In this document: piece by piece, positions 17,569 to 24,751 of the stretch
Layout: each line of letters begins with the position of its first letter
Numbering within the stretch: position 1 is the first letter of the stretch
Assembly (NCBI GenBank): GCA_004554555.1
Contig: SFLN01000003.1
Coordinates: forward strand, 1 to 39,228
Length of the DNA: 39,228 nt
From: [Eubacterium] saphenum
GTDB lineage: Bacteria > Bacillota > Clostridia > Oscillospirales > Ruminococcaceae
Reading direction: 5' to 3'
Notes under the pieces: model-generated
What the model was told of the DNA's origin: nothing
The model's input: only the letters and a program-made list of their open reading frames with translations
The model's database searches: none
Translations under genes and position numbers: made by a program

Positions 17569-17772
17569 TCAGCCTGCGTTAATCGCTTTGTTGAGCTGTT
17601 CAACAATTTCGTCCGCATCCACGCCGTGCACCATGCAAGCTTGTCCGATGGACTCGCCGCGAGCCGACGGGCAGCCCAGGCAGTGCATTCCCATTCCCAT
17701 AAGAATAGGAGCCGCAGCCTCCGCGTTCACCTCAAGAATATCTCCGATAAGCGTATCAACAGTGATTGTCAT
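17569..17772 (-). CDS. DUF1858 redox-disulfide small protein
   Basis: A 67-residue protein of the DUF1858 family, sometimes called hybrid-cluster-protein-associated redox disulfide domain. The sequence has the typical TVDTLIGDILEVNAEAAPIL-like start and the CLGCPSA motif (about 31-37) that would form the redox disulfide or bind a thiol-reactive group, plus another Cys in QACMVHG. Partner unknown. ATG start with AGGAAG upstream. It heads the minus-strand trmK-nif3 array and has its own strong promoter. Gene order here suggests a link with tRNA modification, but co-location alone is weak evidence. Confidence 0.85.
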   Translation of the reverse strand: MTITVDTLIGDILEVNAEAAAPILMGMGMHCLGCPSARGESIGQACMVHGVDADEIVEQLNKAINAG

Positions 17773-17824
17773 AATAAATACTTCCTTTCTTTGCCTTTGT
17801 GTGCAAAATTACATACACACATAT

Positions 17825-17853
17825 ATTATACCACAAAATTTGCGGTTTGTCTA
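17825..17853 (-). promoter_or_regulatory. Promoter for DUF1858-trmK-nif3 array
   Basis: On the minus strand TAGACA (17853-17848), a 17-base spacer and TATAAT (17830-17825) lie 52 bases before the ATG at 17772. The -35 matches five of six and the -10 six of six. The rest of the 340-base gap 17773-18112 is AT-rich; it holds the divergent lipoprotein promoter and nothing else I can identify. Confidence 0.75.
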
Positions 17854-18036
17854 CTACAATTTTCAACACTTTTGAGAAAAATTCACAAAAATCATCACTT
17901 GTTTTAGTAAAAAATCACCGTAAAATAAGAAGAAATTTCGCGTTTGTTGAAAATTTTTCCGCAGCCTTATTTTTGCACAAAATTCCCGCACAAATTTGGT
18001 AATTTAGACAAAATTTTCTCGGAGCAGAAGTTTCGC

Positions 18037-18065
18037 TTGACAAACAATTATCACGAGAGTATAAT
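18037..18065 (+). promoter_or_regulatory. Consensus promoter of lipoprotein gene 1
   Basis: TTGACA (18037-18042), 17 bases, TATAAT (18060-18065): both hexamers match the sigma-A consensus exactly. The spacer contains ATTATCACG, which recurs in the promoter of the second lipoprotein gene. Confidence 0.85.
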
Positions 18066-18070
18066 AATAT

Positions 18071-18087
18071 GGGTTATTTTTTAACCC
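18071..18087 (+). promoter_or_regulatory. 5' UTR inverted repeat, lipoprotein gene 1
   Basis: GGGTTA (18071-18076), a 5-base T loop and TAACCC (18082-18087). It begins five bases after the -10 box, at or next to the likely transcription start. A related element is present before the second gene, so it is probably a conserved operator or mRNA 5' hairpin. Confidence 0.55.
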
Positions 18088-18112
18088 TAATATTTTTTTA
18101 TGAGGTGTATTT

Positions 18113-18469
18113 ATGAAAAAGACAATCAAGCCTATAGTCGCGCTTTTTGTTGTTCTCACGCTGTGTCTTGGTCTGCTTGCGGGCTGCGGCGGCAGTGGAA
18201 ACGTTGTCGGCACTTGGAAGGTATCGGGCGCTGAAGTGAACGGACAAGCTGTTTCCCTTAGCTCTTTGGACCCGTCGGTTGCCAACGATTCCTTTACGCT
18301 TAACTCCGACGGCACTATTACCGCATACGGCGTTACAGGCGGCAACTGGACTCTGAACGGCAGCTCACTTACTCTCAAAATGAATTCTATGACTTTAGAC
18401 TGCGAGTTTAACGGCTCAAACGTAATTTATAAGATGGGAACATCAAAGCTTATTTACTCCCGCGCTTAA
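18113..18469 (+). CDS. Small lipoprotein 1 (lipocalin-like beta domain)
   Basis: A 118-residue exported lipoprotein. MKKTIK is followed by a hydrophobic segment and the lipobox LLAGC, with the modified Cys at about residue 25, then a Gly/Ser linker. The mature part is rich in alternating hydrophobic residues and turns (GTWKVSG, SFTLNSDGTITAYG, NWTLNGSSLTLKMN), as in small lipocalin-like or META-like beta-barrel domains; this structural guess is from pattern only. RBS GAGGTG lies 5 bases before the ATG. Its own promoter and terminator make it monocistronic. It is paralogous to the next gene: near-identical signal peptides, shared GTWK and LDCE(F/Y)NGSN...YSRA ends. Function unknown. Confidence 0.8.
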   Translation: MKKTIKPIVALFVVLTLCLGLLAGCGGSGNVVGTWKVSGAEVNGQAVSLSSLDPSVANDSFTLNSDGTITAYGVTGGNWTLNGSSLTLKMNSMTLDCEFNGSNVIYKMGTSKLIYSRA

Positions 18470-18489
18470 TTTACTTAACACACAAAGTT

Positions 18490-18519
18490 CCCCGTCAAAA
18501 TGGCGGGGTTCTTTTTTTG
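18490..18519 (+). terminator. Rho-independent terminator of lipoprotein gene 1
   Basis: CCCCGTC pairs with GGCGGGG (18502-18508, one G-U pair) across a short AT-rich loop and is followed by TTCTTTTTTT. A near copy follows the second lipoprotein gene. Confidence 0.85.
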
Positions 18520-18592
18520 ACTAATTTGTAGTGAAAGCTCACGCTAATTTGGTGAATTTTGACAAAATTTTATTATACAAGCGGTTTTGCTT

Positions 18593-18621
18593 GACAAATT
18601 ATTATCACGGTAGTATAATAA
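18593..18621 (+). promoter_or_regulatory. Consensus promoter of lipoprotein gene 2
   Basis: TTGACA, a 17-base spacer and TATAAT, identical in hexamers and spacing to the first lipoprotein promoter; the spacer again holds ATTATCACG. The whole control region appears duplicated together with the gene. Confidence 0.85.
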
Positions 18622-18625
18622 AATG

Positions 18626-18644
18626 GGTTTATTTGTAAAACCCG
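18626..18644 (+). promoter_or_regulatory. 5' UTR inverted repeat, lipoprotein gene 2
   Basis: GGGTTT, a 7-base loop and AAACCC, placed just after the -10 box as in the first gene. The arms differ from the first copy by a compensated change (GGGTTA/TAACCC against GGGTTT/AAACCC). Keeping the pairing while the sequence changes argues that the inverted repeat matters. Confidence 0.55.
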
Positions 18645-18671
18645 AACATTTATTTTTTATGAGGTGAATTT

Positions 18672-19010
18672 ATGAAAAAGACTATCAAGTCAATCGCGGC
18701 ACTTTTTGTTATTCTTACACTCTGCCTTGGTCTGCTCGCAGGCTGCTCTGGCGGAAGCCCCGCAGGCACCTGGAAACTCACGGGCGGCGAGGTAATGGGC
18801 TCTTCCGTTGGCGCAGACGAGCTCGGTGATACTTCCAGCTCAACTCTGGTGCTTAAAGAAGACGGCACCGTTGAAGGCGGCGGAACCTGGAAGCTTGAGG
18901 GAAGCACGCTCAAAATTTCCGAAAGCGGTATGTCGCTTGACTGCGAATACAACGGTTCCAACATCATTATCAACATGGGCTTCATGAAGATGATTTACTC
19001 CCGCGCTTAA
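18672..19010 (+). CDS. Small lipoprotein 2 (paralogue of lipoprotein 1)
   Basis: A 112-residue lipoprotein with signal peptide MKKTIKSIAALFVILTLCLG and lipobox LLAGC (Cys about 25). The mature region has GTWKLTGGEV, two TWKLEGSTLKIS-like beta repeats and the C-terminal LDCEYNGSNIII...MIYSRA also found in lipoprotein 1. The middle of the two proteins has diverged, notably an acidic GADELGDTSSS stretch here. GAGGTG precedes the ATG by 5 bases. It is separated from its paralogue by a terminator and a duplicated promoter, so the two can be expressed independently. No specific function can be assigned. Confidence 0.8.
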   Translation: MKKTIKSIAALFVILTLCLGLLAGCSGGSPAGTWKLTGGEVMGSSVGADELGDTSSSTLVLKEDGTVEGGGTWKLEGSTLKISESGMSLDCEYNGSNIIINMGFMKMIYSRA

Positions 19011-19027
19011 TTTACTTATCGCAAAAG

Positions 19028-19060
19028 TCCCCGTCGAAAAATCGGCGGGGTTCTTTTTTG
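19028..19060 (+). terminator. Rho-independent terminator of lipoprotein gene 2
   Basis: CCCCGTCGA pairs with TCGGCGGGG across a short A-rich loop, followed by TTCTTTTTT. Same design as the first terminator. Confidence 0.85.
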
Positions 19061-19111
19061 CTCAAAAACAGTTTAAACCGCTCAAAAATCGCATATTGTC
19101 GGGAAATTTTG

Positions 19112-19140
19112 TTGACAATTCGCAAAAATTGTGGTATAAT
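19112..19140 (+). promoter_or_regulatory. Promoter of leuS
   Basis: TTGACA (19112-19117), 17 bases, TATAAT (19135-19140), both perfect. The start codon is only 33 bases downstream, so the leader is too short for a T-box or attenuator. Confidence 0.85.
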
Positions 19141-19173
19141 TTATATATCTTTGTATGAAAGGAATTTCAAGCT

Positions 19174-21603
19174 ATGAAATACGATTTTAAAGCCGTTGAA
19201 AGCAAATGGCAGAAATACTGGGAAGAACACCGCACCTTCCACACCGAAAACGACTACACCAAGCCGAAATATTACGCGCTCGTTGAGTTTCCGTACCCCT
19301 CGGGCAACGGTCTGCATGTCGGTCACCCGCGCCCCTACACCGCGATGGATATCGTGTCGCGCAAGCGCCGTATGCAGGGCTATAACGTCCTCTTCCCCAT
19401 GGGCTGGGACGCGTTCGGTCTGCCTACCGAAAACTTTGCTATCAAAAATAAAATTCACCCCGCTATCGTCACCGAGCGCAACATAAACCGCTTCCGCAAT
19501 CAGCTCAAGGCTCTCGGTCTTTCGTTTGACTGGGAGCGCGAGGTCAACACAACCGACCCGAATTACTTCAAGTGGACGCAGTGGATTTTCCTCAAGCTGT
19601 TCAACGCGGGACTCGCTTACAAAAAGGAAATGAGCGTTAACTGGTGCACGCAGTGCAAGGTCGTTCTCGCAAACGAAGAGGTTGTAAACGGCACATGCGA
19701 GCGCTGCCACGGCGAGGTTATCCACAAGGTCAAGAACCAGTGGATGCTCAAAATCACCGACTACGCGCAGAAGCTCCTCGATGACCTCGACAGCGTGGAT
19801 TATTTCGAGAAAATCAAGACCGCGCAGATTAACTGGATTGGACGCTCAACAGGCGCAGAAGTCAACTTCTCCACGACAATCGGCGACACTCTTACGGTTT
19901 ATACAACCCGCCCCGATACCCTTTTCGGCGCGACTTATATGGTTATCTCCCCCGAACACCCGCTTATCGAAAAGTGGGCTGACGAGAAGAAGCTCACGAA
20001 CCTTGACGCAATCCGCGCTTATCAAGCTGAAGCGGCAAAGAAATCCGACTTCGACCGCACCGAGATGAACAAGGACAAGACCGGCGTTAAGCTCGAGGGC
20101 GTGCTCGCGGTTAACCCCGTGAACGGCAAGGAAATTCCGATTTTCATCTCCGACTATGTTCTGATGAGCTACGGCACGGGCGCGATTATGGCTGTTCCCG
20201 CGCACGATACCCGCGACCACGAGTTCGCCGAGAAGTTCAACCTCCCGATTATCGAGGTTGTAAAAGGCGGCGAGGACGTTCAGAAAGAAGCCTTCACCGA
20301 CTGCGCTACGGGAATTATGGTAAACTCGGGCTTCCTGGACGGGCTTTCCGTTGAGGACGCAAAGGTTAAAATCAAGGAGTGGCTCACCGAAAAAGGTCTT
20401 GGTCACGAAAAGGTTAACTACAAGCTCCGCGACTGGGTGTTCTCACGTCAGCGTTACTGGGGCGAACCCATTCCCGTGGTTTACTGCGAGAAGTGCGGCT
20501 GGGTTGGACTGCCCGAGAGCGAGCTGCCGCTGAAGCTGCCCGATGTCGAGAGCTATATGCCCACGGATAACGGCGAAAGCCCGCTGTCCACGCTCGAGAG
20601 CTTCATCAACACAACTTGCCCGAAGTGCGGAGGCCCCGCAAAGCGCGAAACCGATACAATGCCGCAGTGGGCTGGCTCAAGCTGGTACTTCCTGCGCTAC
20701 TGCGACCCCACCAACGACAAGGAGCTTGCCTCCAAGGAAGCGCTCAAATACTGGCTGCCGGTTGACTGGTACAACGGCGGTATGGAGCACACCACGCTTC
20801 ACCTGCTGTACAGCCGTTTCTGGCACAAGTTCCTGTACGACCAGGGCGTTGTTCCCTGCAAGGAACCGTACGCGAAGCGCACCTCCCACGGTATGATTTT
20901 GGGCATTGACCCCGAAAATCCCGGAAAATTCTGCAAGATGTCCAAGTCCAAGGGCAACGTAATCAACCCCGACGAGGTTATCGACGAGTACGGCGCGGAT
21001 ACAATGCGTCTTTACGAAATGTTTGTCGGTGATTTCGAGAAGGCTGCGCCGTGGCAGGAAAACGGTATCAAGGGCTGCAAGCGCTTCCTCGAGAGAATTT
21101 GGAATATGTCCGAGAACCTCAAGGAGGGCGACGAGTACAGCGACAAGCTCCGCTCGGCAATGCACAAGACCGTCAAGAAGGTTTCCGAGGACATCGAAAC
21201 GCTGAAGTTCAACACCGCGATTGCCGCGATGATGGCGCTGCTCAACACCGCCGAAGAAGCGGGCGGCTTCAACAGAGCGGAATTCAAGACGCTCCTCATT
21301 ATCCTCAACCCGTTTGCCCCGCATATCACCGAGGAGCTGTTTGAAACGCTCGGCTTCGGTATCCTCAACGAGCAAAAGTGGGCTGAGTACGACGAGAGCC
21401 TTTGCGCAGACTCTACGGTTGAAATCGTCGTTCAGATTAACGGCAAGCTCAAGGGTCGCTTCAACGCTCCCGCGGGCAGCGACAAGGACGCGCTGATTAA
21501 GCTCGCGCTCGAACAGGACGACATCAAGCCGCTCGTTGACGGAAAGACGATTGTAAAGCAAATCGCCGTTCCCGACAAGCTGGTTAATATCGTTGTAAAG
21601 TAA
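19174..21603 (+). CDS. leuS: Leucyl-tRNA synthetase
   Basis: Class I synthetase charging tRNA-Leu. The 809 residues have the HIGH motif as HVGH (48-51) within PYPSGNGLHVGHPRPY, a zinc-type CTQCK...CERC region and the CP1 editing domain with TTRPDTLFGATY. RDWVFSRQRYWGEPIPV, a second CEKCG...CPKCGG zinc module, KMSKS (588-592) and a C-terminal anticodon-binding region follow. Length fits bacterial LeuRS. ATG with AAAGGA about 10 bases upstream. It is monocistronic with its own strong promoter and a strong terminator. Confidence 0.98.
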   Translation: MKYDFKAVESKWQKYWEEHRTFHTENDYTKPKYYALVEFPYPSGNGLHVGHPRPYTAMDIVSRKRRMQGYNVLFPMGWDAFGLPTENFAIKNKIHPAIVTERNINRFRNQLKALGLSFDWEREVNTTDPNYFKWTQWIFLKLFNAGLAYKKEMSVNWCTQCKVVLANEEVVNGTCERCHGEVIHKVKNQWMLKITDYAQKLLDDLDSVDYFEKIKTAQINWIGRSTGAEVNFSTTIGDTLTVYTTRPDTLFGATYMVISPEHPLIEKWADEKKLTNLDAIRAYQAEAAKKSDFDRTEMNKDKTGVKLEGVLAVNPVNGKEIPIFISDYVLMSYGTGAIMAVPAHDTRDHEFAEKFNLPIIEVVKGGEDVQKEAFTDCATGIMVNSGFLDGLSVEDAKVKIKEWLTEKGLGHEKVNYKLRDWVFSRQRYWGEPIPVVYCEKCGWVGLPESELPLKLPDVESYMPTDNGESPLSTLESFINTTCPKCGGPAKRETDTMPQWAGSSWYFLRYCDPTNDKELASKEALKYWLPVDWYNGGMEHTTLHLLYSRFWHKFLYDQGVVPCKEPYAKRTSHGMILGIDPENPGKFCKMSKSKGNVINPDEVIDEYGADTMRLYEMFVGDFEKAAPWQENGIKGCKRFLERIWNMSENLKEGDEYSDKLRSAMHKTVKKVSEDIETLKFNTAIAAMMALLNTAEEAGGFNRAEFKTLLIILNPFAPHITEELFETLGFGILNEQKWAEYDESLCADSTVEIVVQINGKLKGRFNAPAGSDKDALIKLALEQDDIKPLVDGKTIVKQIAVPDKLVNIVVK

Positions 21604-21608
21604 GATTT

Positions 21609-21646
21609 AAAGCCGCTTTTGATAGGAAAGTCAAAGGCGGCTTTTC
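21609..21646 (+). terminator. Terminator after leuS
   Basis: AAAGCCGCTTTTGA (21609-21622) pairs with TCAAAGGCGGCTTT (21631-21644) across an 8-base loop, 14 pairs with one G-U, followed by TT. It ends six bases before the ribosome site of the next small gene, so that gene depends on readthrough or on an unseen promoter. Confidence 0.75.
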
Positions 21647-21667
21647 AAATTAAGCGAGGTCTGAATA

Positions 21668-21928
21668 ATGAGTTTCCAAATAGTCAAGATTGACGAGAAA
21701 AACAAAACCTGCGGAATTGAGTACAACGGGAAAACTTATTTTGTGAGATACGATTATTATATGGGGCGGTTTTACTGCCGCGATGATGAAGATAACAAAT
21801 ATTTTTTCCCCGACATCGCAGGCGGAATGATTCCTCGCGTACTCAAATACAAAACCTTTTCCGAGCAGGTCAACTCGCGGGAATTTATGCTGGCTTTTAC
21901 AAACGAGATGGTTCTCGAAAAGCGCTGA
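21668..21928 (+). CDS. Small conserved-looking protein of unknown function
   Basis: An 86-residue soluble protein, rich in aromatic and charged residues (YNGKTYFVRYDYYMGRFYCRDDEDNKYFF), with alternating patterns that suggest a small beta fold. I recognise no domain. GAGG lies about 9 bases before the ATG. A terminator precedes it and one follows it. Codon use looks like the neighbours. The nearest upstream gene on its strand is leuS, but I cannot tie the two functionally. It is called a gene because start, ribosome site and flanking terminators fit. Confidence 0.6.
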   Translation: MSFQIVKIDEKNKTCGIEYNGKTYFVRYDYYMGRFYCRDDEDNKYFFPDIAGGMIPRVLKYKTFSEQVNSREFMLAFTNEMVLEKR

Positions 21929-21943
21929 TTTTCGTGATAATTT

Positions 21944-21976
21944 AAACAGTCTGCCGAGAAATCGCAGACTGTTTTC
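21944..21976 (+). terminator. Terminator after small gene
   Basis: AAACAGTCTGC (21944-21954) pairs perfectly with GCAGACTGTTT (21964-21974) around a 9-base loop; a short T run is part of the stem end. Confidence 0.7.
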
Positions 21977-21983
21977 AATATAC

Positions 21984-22014
21984 AAAAACCGCTCCCGAAA
22001 TAACGAGAGCGGTT
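21984..22014 (-). terminator. Terminator of cellobiose phosphorylase gene
   Basis: On the minus strand AACCGCTCTCG (22014-22004) pairs with CGGGAGCGGTT (21997-21987, one G-U pair) and is followed by TTTG. It is placed 15 bases after the stop codon at 22029 and is convergent with the preceding plus-strand terminator. Confidence 0.75.
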
Positions 22015-22028
22015 CTGTTTTGTCTGAA

Positions 22029-24503
22029 TTAGCCGAGAGTTACGACAACCTCATGAACTCCGTCGTTCTGCACGGGGATAACGTTGCCTGCAACTTCCTT
22101 GCCGTCAACGGTCATCGACTTGACGCCCTTGCAAACGTGGTTCGGGTTCTTGACGGAAATGTTGTAGGTCGCGCCGCGGAACTGACGGGAAGCCTTCAAG
22201 CCGTCCCACTCGTGAGGAATGGACGGGTCAATCTTCAGTCCGTCAAAGTCTGCCGCGATACCGAGAATGTACTGCGAAATCGCAACCATATTCCAAGCTG
22301 CCGTACCGGTGAGCCAGCTGTTCTTGCCCTGACCGAAATTGTCGCCGGGCTTTCCGATATCAGAGCCTGCGTCCTTACCGCCAATCATCTGACCGTAAAC
22401 ATAAGGCTCGGTCTTGTGGATATCGGAGGTTTCCTCGGTGAATGCCGGAGCAATCTCGGAGTAGTACTTGAACGCCTGGTCGCCCTCGCCCGCGTATGCG
22501 GCAGCGCAGATAATCCAAGCATTGTTATGCGTGAAGATACCTGCGTTCTCCTTGTATCCGCCGGGATAGGTGGAGATTTCACCGTACTGGATATAGTACT
22601 TGGTGAATGCGGGATTGTTGAGAACAAGACCATACTTGGTGTTGAGTCTTTCGTCGATAGCTTTGAGAGTCTTCTTGGAAGCTTCCTTGTCGATGTCGGA
22701 CATAATCGCGAAGCCCTGCGGCTCGATGAAAATCTGACCTTCCTCGCACTCCTTGGAGCCCATCTTCTTGCCCTCTGCGTCATAAGCTCTGATGAACCAG
22801 TCGCCGTCCCACGCGGAATCCATCATAGCCTTCTTCATCTTGTCAATCTCAGCCTGTGCCTTTGCAGCCTCATCGGTCTTGCCAAGGTGGTTGAGAATCT
22901 GAACGTAGTTCGGACCTGCGTATGTGAAGAGCGCGCCGACAAATACAGACTCGGCAACCTTCGAGTAGCCGCCCTCGTCCTTGAACTTCGGGTTGGTGTA
23001 GGTCTGGAAAGACTCGCCGGGAGTATCCGAGAAGCAGGAGAGGTTGATGCAGTCGTTCCAGTCTGCACGCATTGCAAGAGGCAGACCGTGAGGACCGAGG
23101 TTGTTTACAATGTGATAGAAGGAAACCTTGAGGTGGTCGAGCATAGGCTGAGCGATGGACATATCGTTGTCATAAGGAACCATCTCGTCAAGAATGCTCC
23201 AGTCGCCGGTTTCCTTGATGTAAGCGGAAACGGAGAGAATGAGCCAAAGCGGGTCGTCCGAGAAGTCGCCGCCGATATCCGCGTTGCCCTTCTTGGTGAG
23301 GGGCTGATACTGGTGATAGCAGCCGCCGTCCGGGAACTGCGTGGAAGCGATATCGATAATTCTCTCTCTCGCTCTGTCGGGGATTTGGTGAACGAAGCCG
23401 AGAACGTCCTGGTTGGAGTCACGGAAGCCCATTCCGCGTCCGATACCGCTCTCGAAGTAAGAAGCGGAGCGCGAGAGGTTGAACGTAACCATGCACTGAT
23501 ACTGATTCCAGATATTAACCATACGGTTAACCTTGTCGTCGGGAGTATCAACGTTGAGAATACCGAGGAGCTTATCCCAGGTTTCTTTCAGCTCGGCAAG
23601 TCCCAAAGCAACCTTTTCGGGAGTGTTGTACTTCTCAATCATTGCGTTGGACTTAACCTTGTTGATTGTCTTTCCGTCAGCCTCAAACTTCTCGGCAACG
23701 GGCATTTCAACATAACCGAGGATAAATACGAGCGTCTTGCTCTCACCGGGGGCAAGGGTGATTTCCTTGTAGTGAGAAGCGATAGGCGACCAGCCGTCCG
23801 CGAAGGAGTTGTTTGCCTTGCCGTCGAGAACAGCCTGCGGATTGTGGAAGCCGTTGTACAAGCCGATGAAGCTGTCGCGGTCGGTGTCGTAGCCGTCGAT
23901 AGTATCGTTTACGGTGTAGAACGCAAAGTGGTCGCGTCTGTCGCGGTACTCGGTCTTGTGGTAAATTGTCGAGCCGACAACCTCAACACGACCTGTCGAG
24001 AAGTTTCTCTGGAAGTTGGTGCAGTCGTCCTGCGCGTCCCAAAGGCACCACTCTGCGAAAGACCACAGCTTGAAGGTCTTGGCTGCGCCGCTCTCGTTGG
24101 TGAGAACGAGCTGCTGAACCTCGCCGTCATAGTTCTGCGGAACAAAGAAGGTTGCCTCAGCCTTCAAGCCGTTCTTCTTACCGGTGATGATGGTGTAGCC
24201 CATACCGTGACGGCACTCGTAGCTGTCCAACTCGGTCTTAACGGGCGACCAGCCGGGATTCCAGATAGTGTCGCCGTCTTTTATGTAGAAATATCTGCCG
24301 CCCATATCAATGGGAACGTTATTATAGCGATAGCGCGTTATTCTGCGCAAACGCGCGTCCTTGTAGAAGCAGTAACCGCCCGCCGTGTTGGAAATCAGCG
24401 AGAAAAATCCCTGAGTTCCGAGATAGTTAATCCACGGATAAGGCGTGCGCGGGGAGGTGATGACGTACTCCTTAGCGGCGTCATCAAAATGTCCGAATTT
24501 CAT
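22029..24503 (-). CDS. cbp: Cellobiose phosphorylase (GH94)
   Basis: Cytosolic glycoside phosphorylase that splits cellobiose with phosphate to glucose 1-phosphate and glucose, saving ATP during cellulose use. The 824 residues carry the typical start MKFGHFDDAAKEYVI, the PYPWINYLG motif, the substrate-binding GMGFRDSNQD (357-366) and the ADWNDC segment (480-485) that holds the general acid in this family. Length is normal and there is no signal peptide. The sequence resembles ruminococcal enzymes from memory; related GH94 specificities (cellodextrin, chitobiose) are less likely. The ATG at 24503 has GGAAGGA about 12 bases upstream. A three-codon ORF ends on this start (see separate entry). 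It stands alone, with a candidate LacI-type operator upstream, so sugar-responsive control is likely. Confidence 0.92.
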   Translation of the reverse strand: MKFGHFDDAAKEYVITSPRTPYPWINYLGTQGFFSLISNTAGGYCFYKDARLRRITRYRYNNVPIDMGGRYFYIKDGDTIWNPGWSPVKTELDSYECRHGMGYTIITGKKNGLKAEATFFVPQNYDGEVQQLVLTNESGAAKTFKLWSFAEWCLWDAQDDCTNFQRNFSTGRVEVVGSTIYHKTEYRDRRDHFAFYTVNDTIDGYDTDRDSFIGLYNGFHNPQAVLDGKANNSFADGWSPIASHYKEITLAPGESKTLVFILGYVEMPVAEKFEADGKTINKVKSNAMIEKYNTPEKVALGLAELKETWDKLLGILNVDTPDDKVNRMVNIWNQYQCMVTFNLSRSASYFESGIGRGMGFRDSNQDVLGFVHQIPDRARERIIDIASTQFPDGGCYHQYQPLTKKGNADIGGDFSDDPLWLILSVSAYIKETGDWSILDEMVPYDNDMSIAQPMLDHLKVSFYHIVNNLGPHGLPLAMRADWNDCINLSCFSDTPGESFQTYTNPKFKDEGGYSKVAESVFVGALFTYAGPNYVQILNHLGKTDEAAKAQAEIDKMKKAMMDSAWDGDWFIRAYDAEGKKMGSKECEEGQIFIEPQGFAIMSDIDKEASKKTLKAIDERLNTKYGLVLNNPAFTKYYIQYGEISTYPGGYKENAGIFTHNNAWIICAAAYAGEGDQAFKYYSEIAPAFTEETSDIHKTEPYVYGQMIGGKDAGSDIGKPGDNFGQGKNSWLTGTAAWNMVAISQYILGIAADFDGLKIDPSIPHEWDGLKASRQFRGATYNISVKNPNHVCKGVKSMTVDGKEVAGNVIPVQNDGVHEVVVTLG

Positions 24504-24511
24504 TGGTTCAT
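24500..24511 (-). promoter_or_regulatory. Three-codon upstream ORF overlapping cbp start
   Basis: On the minus strand ATG AAC CAA TGA begins at 24511 and its stop overlaps the cbp ATG (ATGA). The Shine-Dalgarno sequence GGAAGGA is 4 bases from this ATG and about 12 from that of cbp. The site could start translation at either position. Confidence 0.3.
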
Positions 24512-24558
24512 ACCGTCCTTCCTTTTTTTGGGAATTGCAAATACAATATCCTTACTCA

Positions 24559-24587
24559 ATTATACTCTATTTCGCCGATAATTACAA
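24559..24587 (-). promoter_or_regulatory. Promoter of cbp
   Basis: On the minus strand TTGTAA (24587-24582), 17 bases, TATAAT (24564-24559). The -10 is perfect and the -35 matches four of six. It lies 56 bases before the start codon. Confidence 0.65.
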
Positions 24588-24591
24588 GTCC

Positions 24592-24605
24592 TGTAAACGT
24601 TTCAC
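24592..24605 (-). promoter_or_regulatory. LacI-type/cre-like operator candidate upstream of cbp
   Basis: GTGAAACGTTTACA on the minus strand has the central AAACGTTT palindrome with CG in the middle that LacI-family regulators (including CcpA) bind. It sits 4 bases upstream of the -35 box, where an activator or upstream repressor could act. Which regulator binds is unknown. Confidence 0.5.
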
Positions 24606-24672
24606 CGGAATTACATTTCAACCAAAATTTTCTCTCATTTTATGTGGATTTTGACGAAAATTTTCTTTTGGG

Positions 24673-24701
24673 TTGTCCGAACTCATTTATTATGGTATAA
24701 T
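24673..24701 (+). promoter_or_regulatory. Promoter of tgt
   Basis: TTGTCC (24673-24678), 17 bases, TATAAT (24696-24701), 50 bases before the ATG. Perfect -10, four of six in the -35. Confidence 0.65.
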
Positions 24702-24751
24702 AAACAAAGTGCTTTGCGAAAAAATATATTTGCGATAAATAAGGAGAAATT

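Noticed and set aside
22020..24581. Long plus-strand open frame opposite the cellobiose phosphorylase gene
   Set aside because: An artefact of codon bias; the minus-strand gene is unmistakable.
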